A model generated the notes under the pieces. That model saw only the letters and a program-made list of their open reading frames with translations, did no database searches and had not been told where the DNA came from. The translations under genes and the position numbers were made by a program. From the NCBI GenBank assembly GCA_029934775.1, contig JAOZLO010000070.1, positions 1 to 10,171 of the forward strand: a stretch of DNA of 10,171 bases. Direction: 5' to 3'. Positions 1-6,771 of this stretch are shown one piece after another (within the stretch, counting starts at the first letter, position 1; each line of letters opens with the position of its first letter). This stretch comes from Desulfocapsaceae bacterium. GTDB taxonomy: Bacteria; Desulfobacterota; Desulfobulbia; Desulfobulbales; Desulfocapsaceae.

Positions 1-1149
1 CAGGAAAGTAAGGAAAAATATCGACTTATTGTAGATACCATTACATACGGAGTTCAGGAACTTGATGTTTCCGGAAAAATAGTATATGCAAATTCCGCCT
101 ATCATAAGATGCTTGGTTATGATGACGGGACTTTAATAGGCAGGTCAGTATTCGAGCTGCAACCCGATAATCACGAACAAAAAAAACTGTATGACTATAT
201 ACAGTTAATTAAAGAACAACAGCCGGAACCGGAACCCTGGTCGGGTAAAACAGCAAGGAAAAATGGCGATATTCTTGATGTGCAGACAGACTGGGATTAC
301 AAACGAAACAGACAGGGAGAAGTAGTTGGTTTTATATCAATTATCTCAGATATTACAGATCGCAGGAAAATAGAAACAGCTTTACGAAAGAGCCGTAAGG
401 AACTGGAAAAAAAAGTTTCGGAGCGTACATTTGCACTTCGTCAAACAAACAAGCTGCTGTTATATTCTGAAAAACTTTCCGCTATAGGGTCCCTTTCTGC
501 CTCCATCGCCCATGAGCTCAACAACCCTCTCTACGGTGTCAAGGCTGTTCTTGAAGGGGTAAAACGAAGGGCATCTTTCGATGAGGAGGATGCGAAACTT
601 ATTGATATGGCAATTGATGAATGCCATCGCATGAAAGATCTTATCAAGAACCTGCAGGATTTTAACCGACCAACCTCAGGTAGAATTGTTCCAATGGATA
701 TCCATGCTGTTATCGATAATATTCTGCAGTTGAGTGAGCTGAATTTCAAGAAAAAAAACCTCAAAATTAAAATCAGTTATGTTGAGGGTATGCCGGAAAT
801 AAAGGCAGTTCCCGACCAGATAAAGCAGGTGATTCTTACTTTGCTCAATAATGGAGTCTCTGCCTGTAGAGACGGCGATAAGATCACAATAAATACTGAA
901 CTGGTCAATAAAAAGAACTGTGTCATACGGATCTGTGATACGGGAGAAGGCATCGCACCGGAACATATTGATAAAATTTTTGATCCATTTTTCTCAACTA
1001 AGCCAACAATAAAAGGAACTGGCCTGGGGTTATCTATCAGCTATGGAATTGTAAAGAGACATGGTGGCAGAATTGATGTGGCAAGTGAGCCTGATGGAGG
1101 CTCAATTTTCACAATAACCTTACCTGTTGAGGGAGTGAGGAATGCATAA
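1..1149 (+). CDS. PAS-domain sensor histidine kinase, 5' end outside the window
   Basis: The frame is open from base 1, so this is the C-terminal 382 residues of a longer protein. A PAS domain fills about residues 1-122 (starts ESKEKYRLIVDTI, ends with FISIISDITDRRK), followed by a short coiled-coil linker (about 125-155). The HisKA H-box is SIAHELNNPL with the phosphorylated histidine at residue 171. The HATPase domain shows the N-box (LLNNG, 281-285), G1 (DTGEGI, from 313), F-box (FDPFF, from 326) and G2 (GTGLGLS, from 339), so all ATP-binding motifs are intact. It should autophosphorylate and pass phosphate to a receiver, most likely the response regulator whose start codon lies inside its last codons. 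No membrane segment is visible in the part present; a sensor or membrane region may lie upstream. The signal sensed is unknown. Confidence 0.96.
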   Translation, partial: QESKEKYRLIVDTITYGVQELDVSGKIVYANSAYHKMLGYDDGTLIGRSVFELQPDNHEQKKLYDYIQLIKEQQPEPEPWSGKTARKNGDILDVQTDWDYKRNRQGEVVGFISIISDITDRRKIETALRKSRKELEKKVSERTFALRQTNKLLLYSEKLSAIGSLSASIAHELNNPLYGVKAVLEGVKRRASFDEEDAKLIDMAIDECHRMKDLIKNLQDFNRPTSGRIVPMDIHAVIDNILQLSELNFKKKNLKIKISYVEGMPEIKAVPDQIKQVILTLLNNGVSACRDGDKITINTELVNKKNCVIRICDTGEGIAPEHIDKIFDPFFSTKPTIKGTGLGLSISYGIVKRHGGRIDVASEPDGGSIFTITLPVEGVRNA

Positions 1150-1717
1150 TAAATCAGTACTGCTGGTTGATGATGAAGAGATCATTTTAAATGCCATAGG
1201 CAGAGATCTTCGCGAACAGAATTATGGCGTTACACTGGCGACCAGCGGTGAAGAGGCAATAGGCGTATTAAAATACAATCAGGTTAAGATGGTGGTTACT
1301 GATCTTTCAATGGGTGGATTAGACGGTATTCAAATATTGAAAGAGGCCAAAAAAATATCTTCCATGACCGGAGTTATAATTCTAACGGGTTATGGTGACA
1401 TGGCTTCTGCTATAGATGCTTTAAGGCTGGGTGCCGATGATTATTTATTAAAACCTTGTGAGCCGGCTGAACTCATTATTCGCATTGAACGTTGTTTTGA
1501 AAAATACGAAGCTTTGGAGAAAGTCAAAATGTATGAAGATATTTTACCGGTATGTATGTATTGCAAAAATATCAGGGATGATACCGGGGTCGGCCATGGG
1601 AAAGGAAAATGGCAGTCAATGGAAGAGTACCTTCACCACAAAAGCGGAACAGCCATATCCCATACCTTCTGTCCGCAATGTCAGTCTCGAGCGGAGAAAG
1701 ATATGTTTGGAAAGTAA
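1142..1717 (+). CDS. Response regulator with receiver domain and C-terminal CxxC...CxxC tail
   Basis: This 191-residue protein has a CheY-like receiver (residues 4-122) with acidic pocket D10/D11, phosphoacceptor D54, T82 and K104, all in place. There is no DNA-binding, GGDEF, EAL or other named output domain. Residues 133-186 hold a tail with C138-x2-C141 and C177-x2-C180 separated by a W/E/Y/SGT/SHT-containing segment, which looks like a metal-binding knuckle pair. From memory, similar IPxCxxCKxIRDD...CPxC tails occur on PAS and receiver proteins of deltaproteobacteria; their role is not established to my knowledge. The start at 1142 overlaps the kinase stop by 8 bases and follows GGGAG at 1131-1135, which implies translational coupling and a cognate pair. 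Because no classical output domain exists, it may act through protein contact or phosphorelay. Confidence 0.95.
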   Translation: MHNKSVLLVDDEEIILNAIGRDLREQNYGVTLATSGEEAIGVLKYNQVKMVVTDLSMGGLDGIQILKEAKKISSMTGVIILTGYGDMASAIDALRLGADDYLLKPCEPAELIIRIERCFEKYEALEKVKMYEDILPVCMYCKNIRDDTGVGHGKGKWQSMEEYLHHKSGTAISHTFCPQCQSRAEKDMFGK

Positions 1718-1759
1718 GTAGGGCGTGCTTTTCCCCCGCAATTCAAAAGCCACATTCTT

Positions 1760-1806
1760 TCACCACAGAGAGAGTTTTTCCCCTTCTCTGTGGCCTCTGT
1801 GGTGAG
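1760..1806. repeat. Degenerate CACAGAG/CTCTGTGG dispersed-repeat-like inverted repeat
   Basis: CACCACAGAG at 1761-1770 is the exact reverse complement of CTCTGTGGTG at 1795-1804, giving a 10-bp stem. A second, tandem copy of CTCTGTGG lies at 1786-1793, so two alternative stems are possible. The motif (ACCACAGAG repeated at about 9-12 base intervals) matches a very common intergenic repeat that I recall from many deltaproteobacterial and other environmental genomes. It sits 43 bases after the response regulator stop and might also end transcription, although no clear T-run follows the stem. Confidence 0.6.
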
Positions 1807-1870
1807 AGTTCTGGAATTCTACACTTTATCTGCAAAAAAATATCAAACCACTAAGTTTATCAAATACAAT

Positions 1871-1890
1871 TTCCTGGATTTTTTCAGGAA
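1871..1890 (+). other. Small hairpin in the leader upstream of the NIT-domain chemoreceptor gene
   Basis: TTCCTG (1871-1876) pairs with CAGGAA (1885-1890) around an 8-base loop containing six T. The stem is only 6 bp and is not followed by a T-run, so it is not a standard terminator. It lies about 95 bases before the chemoreceptor start. The rest of 1718-1985 is AT-rich, and I see no convincing promoter in it. Confidence 0.25.
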
Positions 1891-1985
1891 GGCGCGATAT
1901 GCTGAAAACAGGTTATTGCGTATTTTCTTGAGATATGCAGATGTTACTTTATCAGTATGTATTTCACATTGAAGAGGAAAAAATA

Positions 1986-4031
1986 ATGAAGGTACTAAAA
2001 AATTTGTCCCTGAAAATTAAAATCCTGCTGATTGTTATACTGCCTGTCGGAGCGTATCTTTGTGTGTCCGGGAGTAATCTGCTCACAGGATACATACAGT
2101 TCAGCTCCTATAACGCGATTCATGAACTCTCCTTGTTGTCTGACAATATAAGCAACCTGGTACATGAACTGCAGAAGGAACGGGGAGCTTCTGCTGGTTT
2201 CCTCGGCAGTAAAGGGGAAAAGTTCGGGCCTAAACTTATTTCACAGCGAAGAGATACTGATGCTAAAAAAAATAATCTGACAGAGTTTCTTGCAGATTTT
2301 GATTTGAATAATTTTGACTCTGAACTTGAAAACAAAATAAATAAAGCCCTGACGCATCTTATCAGTATAGAGAAAGAACGCCAGGGCATATCCAGTCAAC
2401 AGCGAACTGTTCAAGACGCTGTTACCTATTACACAGCTGCCAACACCAACCTGTTGGATGTAATCGGCTATATGACCCACTTATCTTCTCATGCTGAACT
2501 GGCGGCACAGGTAGGGGCCTACTATAATTTTCTACAGAGCAAGGAGCGAGCCGGAAAGGAACGTGCAGTTTTGAGCGGAGTTTTTAGCAGGGGGAGTTTT
2601 ACACCTGCTATGTATGACCTTTTTATCCAGCTGGTGACTGAACAGGACACCTATATTTCTGTTTTTGAGACATTGGCAACACCTGATGAAAGACGGTTCA
2701 TGAAAAAAAAAGTGAACGGATCCGCTGTTGATAAGGTTGACCAGATGCGCAGGATTGCCCGGGAGGTGAACCTTGACACCACAAAGAGTTTTGGGGTGGA
2801 TGCCATCACCTGGTTTGAGACGATTACTGAGAAGATAAACCTTCTAAAACAGGTCGAAGATTATTTATCATCAGGAATAGAGCAGAGGGCAGGGGAACTT
2901 GCCGCTTCTCGAAAAGCAGCGATGACTGTATCACTTATCGTATTTGCCATTGTTATTATTGTATCTGCCTTTCTGGTCTATCTGGTGACTTCCATGATTC
3001 TTGATGGAATCAAGCAGGCCACCTCTGTAGCCCTTGAACTTGCAGAAGGAGAAGGTGATCTCACCAAAAGAATGCATATCCAGAGTCGAGATGAGATTGG
3101 TGTGCTTGGCCAGGCGATTGATAGGATGCTGAACAATTTATCTTCCATGGTTGGGCAAATTCAAGGTATTTCTGGATCACTGGATGCGTCCAATCAGGAA
3201 TTATCAGGGGCTTCGTCGGAGATGAGCGAGGAAACGGCAAATGTCGCGGGAAGAGCCAGCACTGTTGCAGCTGCAGCTGAAGAAATGAGCGTTAACATGG
3301 ATACCGTGTCTATTGCAGTTGAAGACGCCGCCCAGAACGTTGCCAGTGTTGCAGCAGCAACTGAAGAAATTGCTTTGATAAGTGAAAAGATATCCATTAA
3401 CACTGAAAAAGCCAGGGATATTACGGGAAAGGCTGTGAGACAGGCTGCAAATTCTTCGGATCGGGTGCATGAACTGGGCAGTGCTGCCGATGAAATTGGT
3501 AAGGTCACTGAAACCATTACTGAAATATCTGCACAGACCAACCTGCTTGCACTCAACGCAACCATTGAAGCTGCCCGTGCGGGTGAGGCAGGAAAAGGTT
3601 TCGCCGTTGTTGCTAATGAAATCAAAAATCTTGCCAAGCAGACAGCAGACGCAACTCTTGAAATCAAAAGTAAGATCGAGGGGATTCAAACTTCTACCCG
3701 GGGGACGGTACTGGAAATTGGAGAAATCTCAAAGGTTATTGACGAAATAAATGACATTGTCACAGGTATCAGTGAATCTGTTGAAACACAGGCAGCCACA
3801 GCTACAGAGATTGCGGGTAATATTAATCAGGCTTCTGAGGGGATCCTGGAGGTTACTGAAAATGTGAGCCAGGCATCCACTGTTTCCCAGGAAGTTGCGC
3901 GGGATATTGCTGAGGTTGATCAATCTTCAAACCAGATGCTTGAGAGTACCGGCAATGTTAACACGACCGTTGCTGAGCTCAGCACGCTGGCTACTCAATT
4001 GCAGGGACTGGTCGGGAAGTTCAGAGTATGA
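1986..4031 (+). CDS. Methyl-accepting chemotaxis protein with NIT sensor domain
   Basis: The start at 1986 is preferred over an in-frame ATG at 1935 because AGGA at 1975-1978 sits 7 bases upstream and the N-terminus then begins directly with a signal-anchor. The 681-residue product has TM1 at about 10-32, a large periplasmic region at about 33-310, TM2 at about 313-339, a HAMP domain at about 340-390, and an MCP signalling domain to the C-terminus. The periplasmic part carries the NIT-domain signatures [11 protein letters not shown] (62-72) and [11 protein letters not shown] (186-196). The hairpin tip (about 513-550) has the canonical QTNLLALNA and [16 protein letters not shown] sequences that bind CheA/CheW. 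Paired-Glu methylation-type sites are visible (AAAAEEM, AAATEEI). No CheR-binding aromatic pentapeptide ends the protein. NIT domains are associated with nitrate and nitrite sensing, but the ligand here is an inference. The stop overlaps the next start (ATGA). Confidence 0.95.
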   Translation: MKVLKNLSLKIKILLIVILPVGAYLCVSGSNLLTGYIQFSSYNAIHELSLLSDNISNLVHELQKERGASAGFLGSKGEKFGPKLISQRRDTDAKKNNLTEFLADFDLNNFDSELENKINKALTHLISIEKERQGISSQQRTVQDAVTYYTAANTNLLDVIGYMTHLSSHAELAAQVGAYYNFLQSKERAGKERAVLSGVFSRGSFTPAMYDLFIQLVTEQDTYISVFETLATPDERRFMKKKVNGSAVDKVDQMRRIAREVNLDTTKSFGVDAITWFETITEKINLLKQVEDYLSSGIEQRAGELAASRKAAMTVSLIVFAIVIIVSAFLVYLVTSMILDGIKQATSVALELAEGEGDLTKRMHIQSRDEIGVLGQAIDRMLNNLSSMVGQIQGISGSLDASNQELSGASSEMSEETANVAGRASTVAAAAEEMSVNMDTVSIAVEDAAQNVASVAAATEEIALISEKISINTEKARDITGKAVRQAANSSDRVHELGSAADEIGKVTETITEISAQTNLLALNATIEAARAGEAGKGFAVVANEIKNLAKQTADATLEIKSKIEGIQTSTRGTVLEIGEISKVIDEINDIVTGISESVETQAATATEIAGNINQASEGILEVTENVSQASTVSQEVARDIAEVDQSSNQMLESTGNVNTTVAELSTLATQLQGLVGKFRV

Positions 4032-5068
4032 AGAATTCCACAGATAGTGTAACAGATGGGATTGTTATAGAGATTCTCGACTCTCCGATAAGTCTTCCTG
4101 CTCTTCCCGGTGCAGGAACACGCCTTCTGGAGATGGCAAGGCTTGCTGTTGAAGATGTTGATGTTGGAGAAATTTCGAGGCTTATTGAGGCTGATCCCGG
4201 ATTGTATGTCAGGGTTCTTCAGCTGGCTAATTCATCATATTACGGGACCATTAATAAAATTGCCACTGTGCGCCAGGCGATCATGCATATTGGTCTTGAA
4301 GAGACATTGTATTCTGTCCAGTGGCTTTTCTACCAGAATATGTTACCCAGGTTTCCTGCAGTAGAGGGGTTCAGCGGCAAAGATTACTGGACTCATGCGT
4401 GGAGCTGTGCGGTTGCCAATAAGCTGCTGGGGCATCCTGATCTACAGGTGAATTCCTTGCCTGGAGAACTCTATCTTGCCGGTTTATTTCATGGTATCGG
4501 CAAATTAATTCTTGCCCTGCACAGACCCGATGATTTTCAGCAGTGTATCCGTAATTCAAGGGAATTCAGTCAGACTTTAGCTGAGTCGGAAGAAGATATT
4601 TTCGGCACCACTGATACTTTTATTGCCTCTCAGGTAATGCGATTATGGGATCTTCCAGCTCATCTCTGTGCTGCAGTAGAGTTTTACAGATCTCCGGAAT
4701 CTGCAGATGTACAATATCAGGAGATAGCTGCTCTCACGCAGTTTGCCTACTACATAGCTAATACCTCAGGTCTTGGCAACAATGGTGATGAATTCTGCTA
4801 CGATTTCAACGATACTTTTATTGCGAAAAACTGGGATTCACCTCTTGCAGAAGAGAAAACTCGAAAAATAATTGTACGGAGGATTTACTCTACACTCCAT
4901 AAAAAAATGACCAGTGTTACCGGAGCTGAACCACCGGAAAAACCAGAACAAGCCAGATCGGTCCCACAAAAACCACCTAAGGGTGGGGTGGAGCCTTCTT
5001 TTTCCAACACCGGGGGGGATGGCTTCTGGGCGTGGCTGCACTCGTTATGGCGCAAGATACTGTACTGA
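4028..5068 (+). CDS. HDOD-domain protein with proline-rich linker and aromatic C-terminal tail
   Basis: The 346-residue protein starts at an ATG overlapping the chemoreceptor stop by 4 bases, so it is probably made by reinitiation. An HDOD domain spans about residues 17-220 (LPALPG near the start, IEADPGLYVRVLQLANSS, then WTHAW and HGIGKL). HDOD domains are HD-hydrolase relatives that usually lack catalysis and act as signalling scaffolds. Here the HD pair is H155-G156, so metal-dependent phosphodiesterase activity is not expected. Residues 299-325 are rich in Pro, Lys and Glu and look like a flexible linker. The last 14 residues (from F333) contain three Trp plus Arg/Lys and could form an amphipathic membrane- or protein-binding helix. 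No membrane segment is seen. A role as a partner of the chemoreceptor or of the chemotaxis or motility output is inferred from the coupling only. Confidence 0.93.
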   Translation: MKNSTDSVTDGIVIEILDSPISLPALPGAGTRLLEMARLAVEDVDVGEISRLIEADPGLYVRVLQLANSSYYGTINKIATVRQAIMHIGLEETLYSVQWLFYQNMLPRFPAVEGFSGKDYWTHAWSCAVANKLLGHPDLQVNSLPGELYLAGLFHGIGKLILALHRPDDFQQCIRNSREFSQTLAESEEDIFGTTDTFIASQVMRLWDLPAHLCAAVEFYRSPESADVQYQEIAALTQFAYYIANTSGLGNNGDEFCYDFNDTFIAKNWDSPLAEEKTRKIIVRRIYSTLHKKMTSVTGAEPPEKPEQARSVPQKPPKGGVEPSFSNTGGDGFWAWLHSLWRKILY

Positions 5069-5075
5069 TTTTCTA

Positions 5076-5090
5076 CTGAAAAAGCTTCAG
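5076..5090. other. Short hairpin in the convergent gap, possible weak terminator
   Basis: CTGAA-AAAGC-TTCAG forms a 5-bp stem between the HDOD gene stop and the end of the oppositely oriented membrane-protein gene. The gap is only 56 bases, and no T-run follows on either strand. It could help separate convergent transcripts, but the evidence is weak. Confidence 0.2.
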
Positions 5091-5124
5091 CCGCCCGCAT
5101 GGTATTATGTTCACCCGCAGGGCG

Positions 5125-5463
5125 CTATGTTCTTGAGAAGTAGGTTTTCAGAGGACGACAGGAGAGGAGCAGTGCCGAACTGAAGGTAAATAGAGCTACT
5201 CCTCCGAGGATAAAAGAGAGTCTCGTCCAGGCAAGACCACTCCTCTCATATATCTCAATAAAAGCAAATAAGGATCGAATCCATTCAGCTGCCGCAATAA
5301 AGAGATAGATTCTGATGGTACTTCGTGCCCATCCCTGTCGAACTAAAAGAAGAAGAGGCAGAAGTAGTGCGATGAATACCAGTATTGTCGAGCCCATCCT
5401 GTAGAAATGGGCTGCAATTAAAAGGGAACTGACAACTATCGGTAATAGACAGAGGATAACCAT
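5125..5463 (-). CDS. Small conserved-looking integral membrane protein
   Basis: The product has 112 residues and is strongly hydrophobic, with four likely membrane segments at about 2-19, 25-41, 49-67 and 81-100. Charged positions fall in the loops (HFYRMG at 19-24, RQGWARS at 42-48, ERSGLAWTR at 73-81) as expected for a real membrane protein. The pattern of a PLLLL segment, an RxxWA loop, EWIRS and WTRLSFILGGVALF resembles uncharacterised four-helix membrane proteins I have seen in other bacteria; I cannot name the family. The ATG at 5463 has only a weak GGGAT upstream. The gap of 21 bases to the upstream cysteine-rich gene suggests shared transcription and perhaps coupled translation. Function unknown. 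Confidence 0.8.
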   Translation of the reverse strand: MVILCLLPIVVSSLLIAAHFYRMGSTILVFIALLLPLLLLVRQGWARSTIRIYLFIAAAEWIRSLFAFIEIYERSGLAWTRLSFILGGVALFTFSSALLLSCRPLKTYFSRT

Positions 5464-5484
5464 TTTAAATGATCCCGTAATTTA

Positions 5485-5757
5485 TTATAGTGTAAAGTCC
5501 TTCCCTCCAAATTGAATATTGTCTGCATTCGGGTTCATTGGGGCAACAGCATGTACGCCACCACAATTCGGACACTGAGCCACATAGGTTTCCATGGTAA
5601 AAGGTGCGTTGCATCCTTGACATACCGCCGCAAGAGCTCCCCCTGAAACTGGTTGATCCCTGATAGTTCCCCCGTGAGCACTGTATACAAATTCTACCAG
5701 CTCTCTTCCTTTGGAAAAAGGCCCTCCTGTTCCGTTGCTGCATCCACATCCTGACAT
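5485..5757 (-). CDS. Small cysteine-rich zinc-ribbon-like protein
   Basis: The start at 5757 is chosen over an in-frame ATG at 5826 because AAGGAG (5764-5769) lies 6 bases upstream, and because the longer form would run back through the promoter. The 90-residue product begins MSGCGCSNGTGG and carries C4 and C6, then C46-x2-C49 (CQGC) and C62-x2-C65 (CPNCGG). The last two pairs form a typical zinc-ribbon or rubredoxin-like knuckle pair with a 12-residue spacer. Residues 31-42 (TIRDQPVSGGAL) and the C-terminal PNADNIQFGGKDF look like conserved family blocks, but I cannot assign a named family. It has no signal peptide or membrane segment and is probably cytoplasmic. Its own promoter and close downstream membrane gene suggest a two-gene unit. 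Confidence 0.85.
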   Translation of the reverse strand: MSGCGCSNGTGGPFSKGRELVEFVYSAHGGTIRDQPVSGGALAAVCQGCNAPFTMETYVAQCPNCGGVHAVAPMNPNADNIQFGGKDFTL

Positions 5758-5763
5758 GATAAA

Positions 5764-5769
5764 CTCCTT
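5764..5769 (-). promoter_or_regulatory. Ribosome binding site fixing the start of the zinc-ribbon-like gene
   Basis: AAGGAG on the minus strand, 6 bases before the ATG at 5757. It is the strongest Shine-Dalgarno match in this part of the window and decides the start. Confidence 0.75.
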
Positions 5770-5778
5770 TTTACTTAT

Positions 5779-5807
5779 ATTATGCGGGTAATGTACCCTC
5801 GTGACAA
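5779..5807 (-). promoter_or_regulatory. Sigma-70-type promoter with a dyad in the spacer
   Basis: On the minus strand TTGTCA (5802-5807) and CATAAT (5779-5784) are separated by exactly 17 bases, five of six matches each to the consensus. The transcript would start near 5772, giving a leader of about 15 bases that still holds the AAGGAG site. The spacer contains GGGTACATTACCC (5786-5798), a dyad with 5-bp arms and a 3-base centre, well placed to be a repressor operator. Position and spacing are seen directly; promoter activity and regulator binding are inferred. Confidence 0.6.
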
Positions 5808-5922
5808 CAACCCATCTGATTTCCAAGGGGATGAAGATACTTCAACAATTGCAGTAAATAAATGACGTAGATCAATTATTGATGGTGTCGCAAAAAGCCT
5901 GATCCGTAAACGACTGTCAATC
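5808..5922. other. Non-coding stretch between the Gly/Arg-rich frame and the zinc-ribbon promoter
   Basis: No gene with a credible ribosome binding site is seen here. A minus-strand open frame runs through it (5775-6089), but its composition and lack of a start site argue against it. No terminator with a stem and T-run was recognised. Confidence 0.4.
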
Positions 5923-6120
5923 TTAATTGCGTCGGCCACCGTGACCACCGCCGCCTCGGCCCTTTCCACCACCAGTTCCATCTCGTCGTCCCTGTCCTCC
6001 TCCCCGGCCTTTCCCCCTTCCTGTATTATTACAGGCGTTGTTCTGAGCCTGGTCTTCTTTATTTTGTCTGCTGCTTTTAGGATCACCACTGTCCGGTTTA
6101 TTATCGTCTTTCTGTTGCAT
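5923..6120 (-). CDS. Possible small Gly/Arg-rich (RGG-like) protein
   Basis: From ATG at 6120 this frame encodes 65 residues. GGGGGA at 6124-6129 lies 3 bases upstream, a short but usable spacing; an in-frame TTG at 6132 is an alternative. The first half is polar and charged (MQQKDDNKPDSGD...), and the second half is almost only Gly and Arg with some Lys (GRGKGRGGGQGRRD, GTGGGKGRGGGGHGGRRN). Glycine codons are mixed (GGG, GGA, GGT, GGC), which fits selection on the amino acid rather than a simple DNA repeat. RGG-like tails often bind RNA or other polyanions, so nucleic-acid binding is a guess. It could instead be a chance frame in GC-rich low-complexity DNA. It follows the lipoprotein gene by 59 bases on the same strand. 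Confidence 0.45.
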   Translation of the reverse strand: MQQKDDNKPDSGDPKSSRQNKEDQAQNNACNNTGRGKGRGGGQGRRDGTGGGKGRGGGGHGGRRN

Positions 6121-6179
6121 GTTTTCCCCCAATAGTTAAAATTTATCAGGCTGACTTCTCTGGAGTCTATCGTCCTGAG

Positions 6180-6650
6180 TTATTGTCGATTGCCGGTGCG
6201 CTCTTCTGCAGAATAGTTAAAGGTTATGGCGTCAGAGTTGGCTGGAACGACAAAAGTTTTCTGAAAAGGGCGGTCTGAGACTTTTCTGGTGCCAGTTCGA
6301 AATCCCGATGAATAAATGATTTTATTCTGTAATATAGCGCCTGTTGCGTCAAGGAACGAGATCCGTATGTCCAGGGAGTCGAATGTACCTCTATAGGAGG
6401 CTTTTCCAGCCAAAATCATATTGCTGCCGCCTGAAATCAAGCTGCCGCCAGTCAGTGAATAACTAAAGTTCAGTGTCAATGGTCCATAGCTGAAATTTCC
6501 CTGATAGTTTTCTGCTTTAGTCAGAGGAATTATTCTCTCCTGGGGAACAGTTGATCCTACTCCCGCACATCCCGAAAAGTTAAAACAGAGCAGAATGAGT
6601 AAGAAAAAAATGCTACCCCTAATAGACGATACAGTTGAATATTTTTCCAT
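6180..6650 (-). CDS. Small lipoprotein of unknown function
   Basis: The ATG at 6650 is chosen over an in-frame GTG at 6656 because AGAGG (6656-6660) sits 5 bases before it. The 156-residue product has a basic N-terminus, a hydrophobic stretch at about 12-25 and a lipobox-like FSGC with the lipidated cysteine at residue 28, so export and lipid anchoring are expected. The mature part (about 129 residues) is rich in Ser, Thr, Gly and alternating hydrophobic residues, such as LTLNFSYSLTGGS and ITFNYSAEERT, which suggests a beta-sandwich. No catalytic motif or family was recognised. It is 121 bases after the permease gene; co-transcription is possible but not shown. Confidence 0.85.
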   Translation of the reverse strand: MEKYSTVSSIRGSIFFLLILLCFNFSGCAGVGSTVPQERIIPLTKAENYQGNFSYGPLTLNFSYSLTGGSLISGGSNMILAGKASYRGTFDSLDIRISFLDATGAILQNKIIYSSGFRTGTRKVSDRPFQKTFVVPANSDAITFNYSAEERTGNRQ

Positions 6651-6771
6651 GTCCACCTCTTAATTTAATGATTTAATTTGTCTGCCAGCTACTTTAAGCA
6701 TAATGCCGGTAAATGATAGTGTTGTCGGTGGAGATTGCTATGGCACCCTGTACCTTTGTATAATACATTTT

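Noticed and set aside
1935..1985. Upstream in-frame ATG for the first chemoreceptor (17 extra residues)
   Set aside because: There is no Shine-Dalgarno before it, while the ATG at 1986 has AGGA at good spacing and puts the membrane anchor at the N-terminus.
3194..3689. Long minus-strand open frames opposite the first chemoreceptor signalling domain
   Set aside because: They mirror the repetitive Ala/Ser/Glu heptad coding of the receptor, have no ribosome binding site, and their products are low-complexity Ser/Ala or Cys/Phe-rich chains without motifs.
4973..4986. CCACC-TAAG-GGTGG hairpin inside the HDOD gene
   Set aside because: It sits in the proline-codon-rich linker, where CCA/CCT and GGT/GGG codons produce such pairing by composition; there is no sign that it has its own function.
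5775..6089. Minus-strand 104-residue frame overlapping the Gly/Arg-rich frame and the zinc-ribbon promoter
   Set aside because: It has no recognisable ribosome binding site, runs into the promoter and leader of the next gene, and its sequence shows no domain. It overlaps a frame with a better start site.
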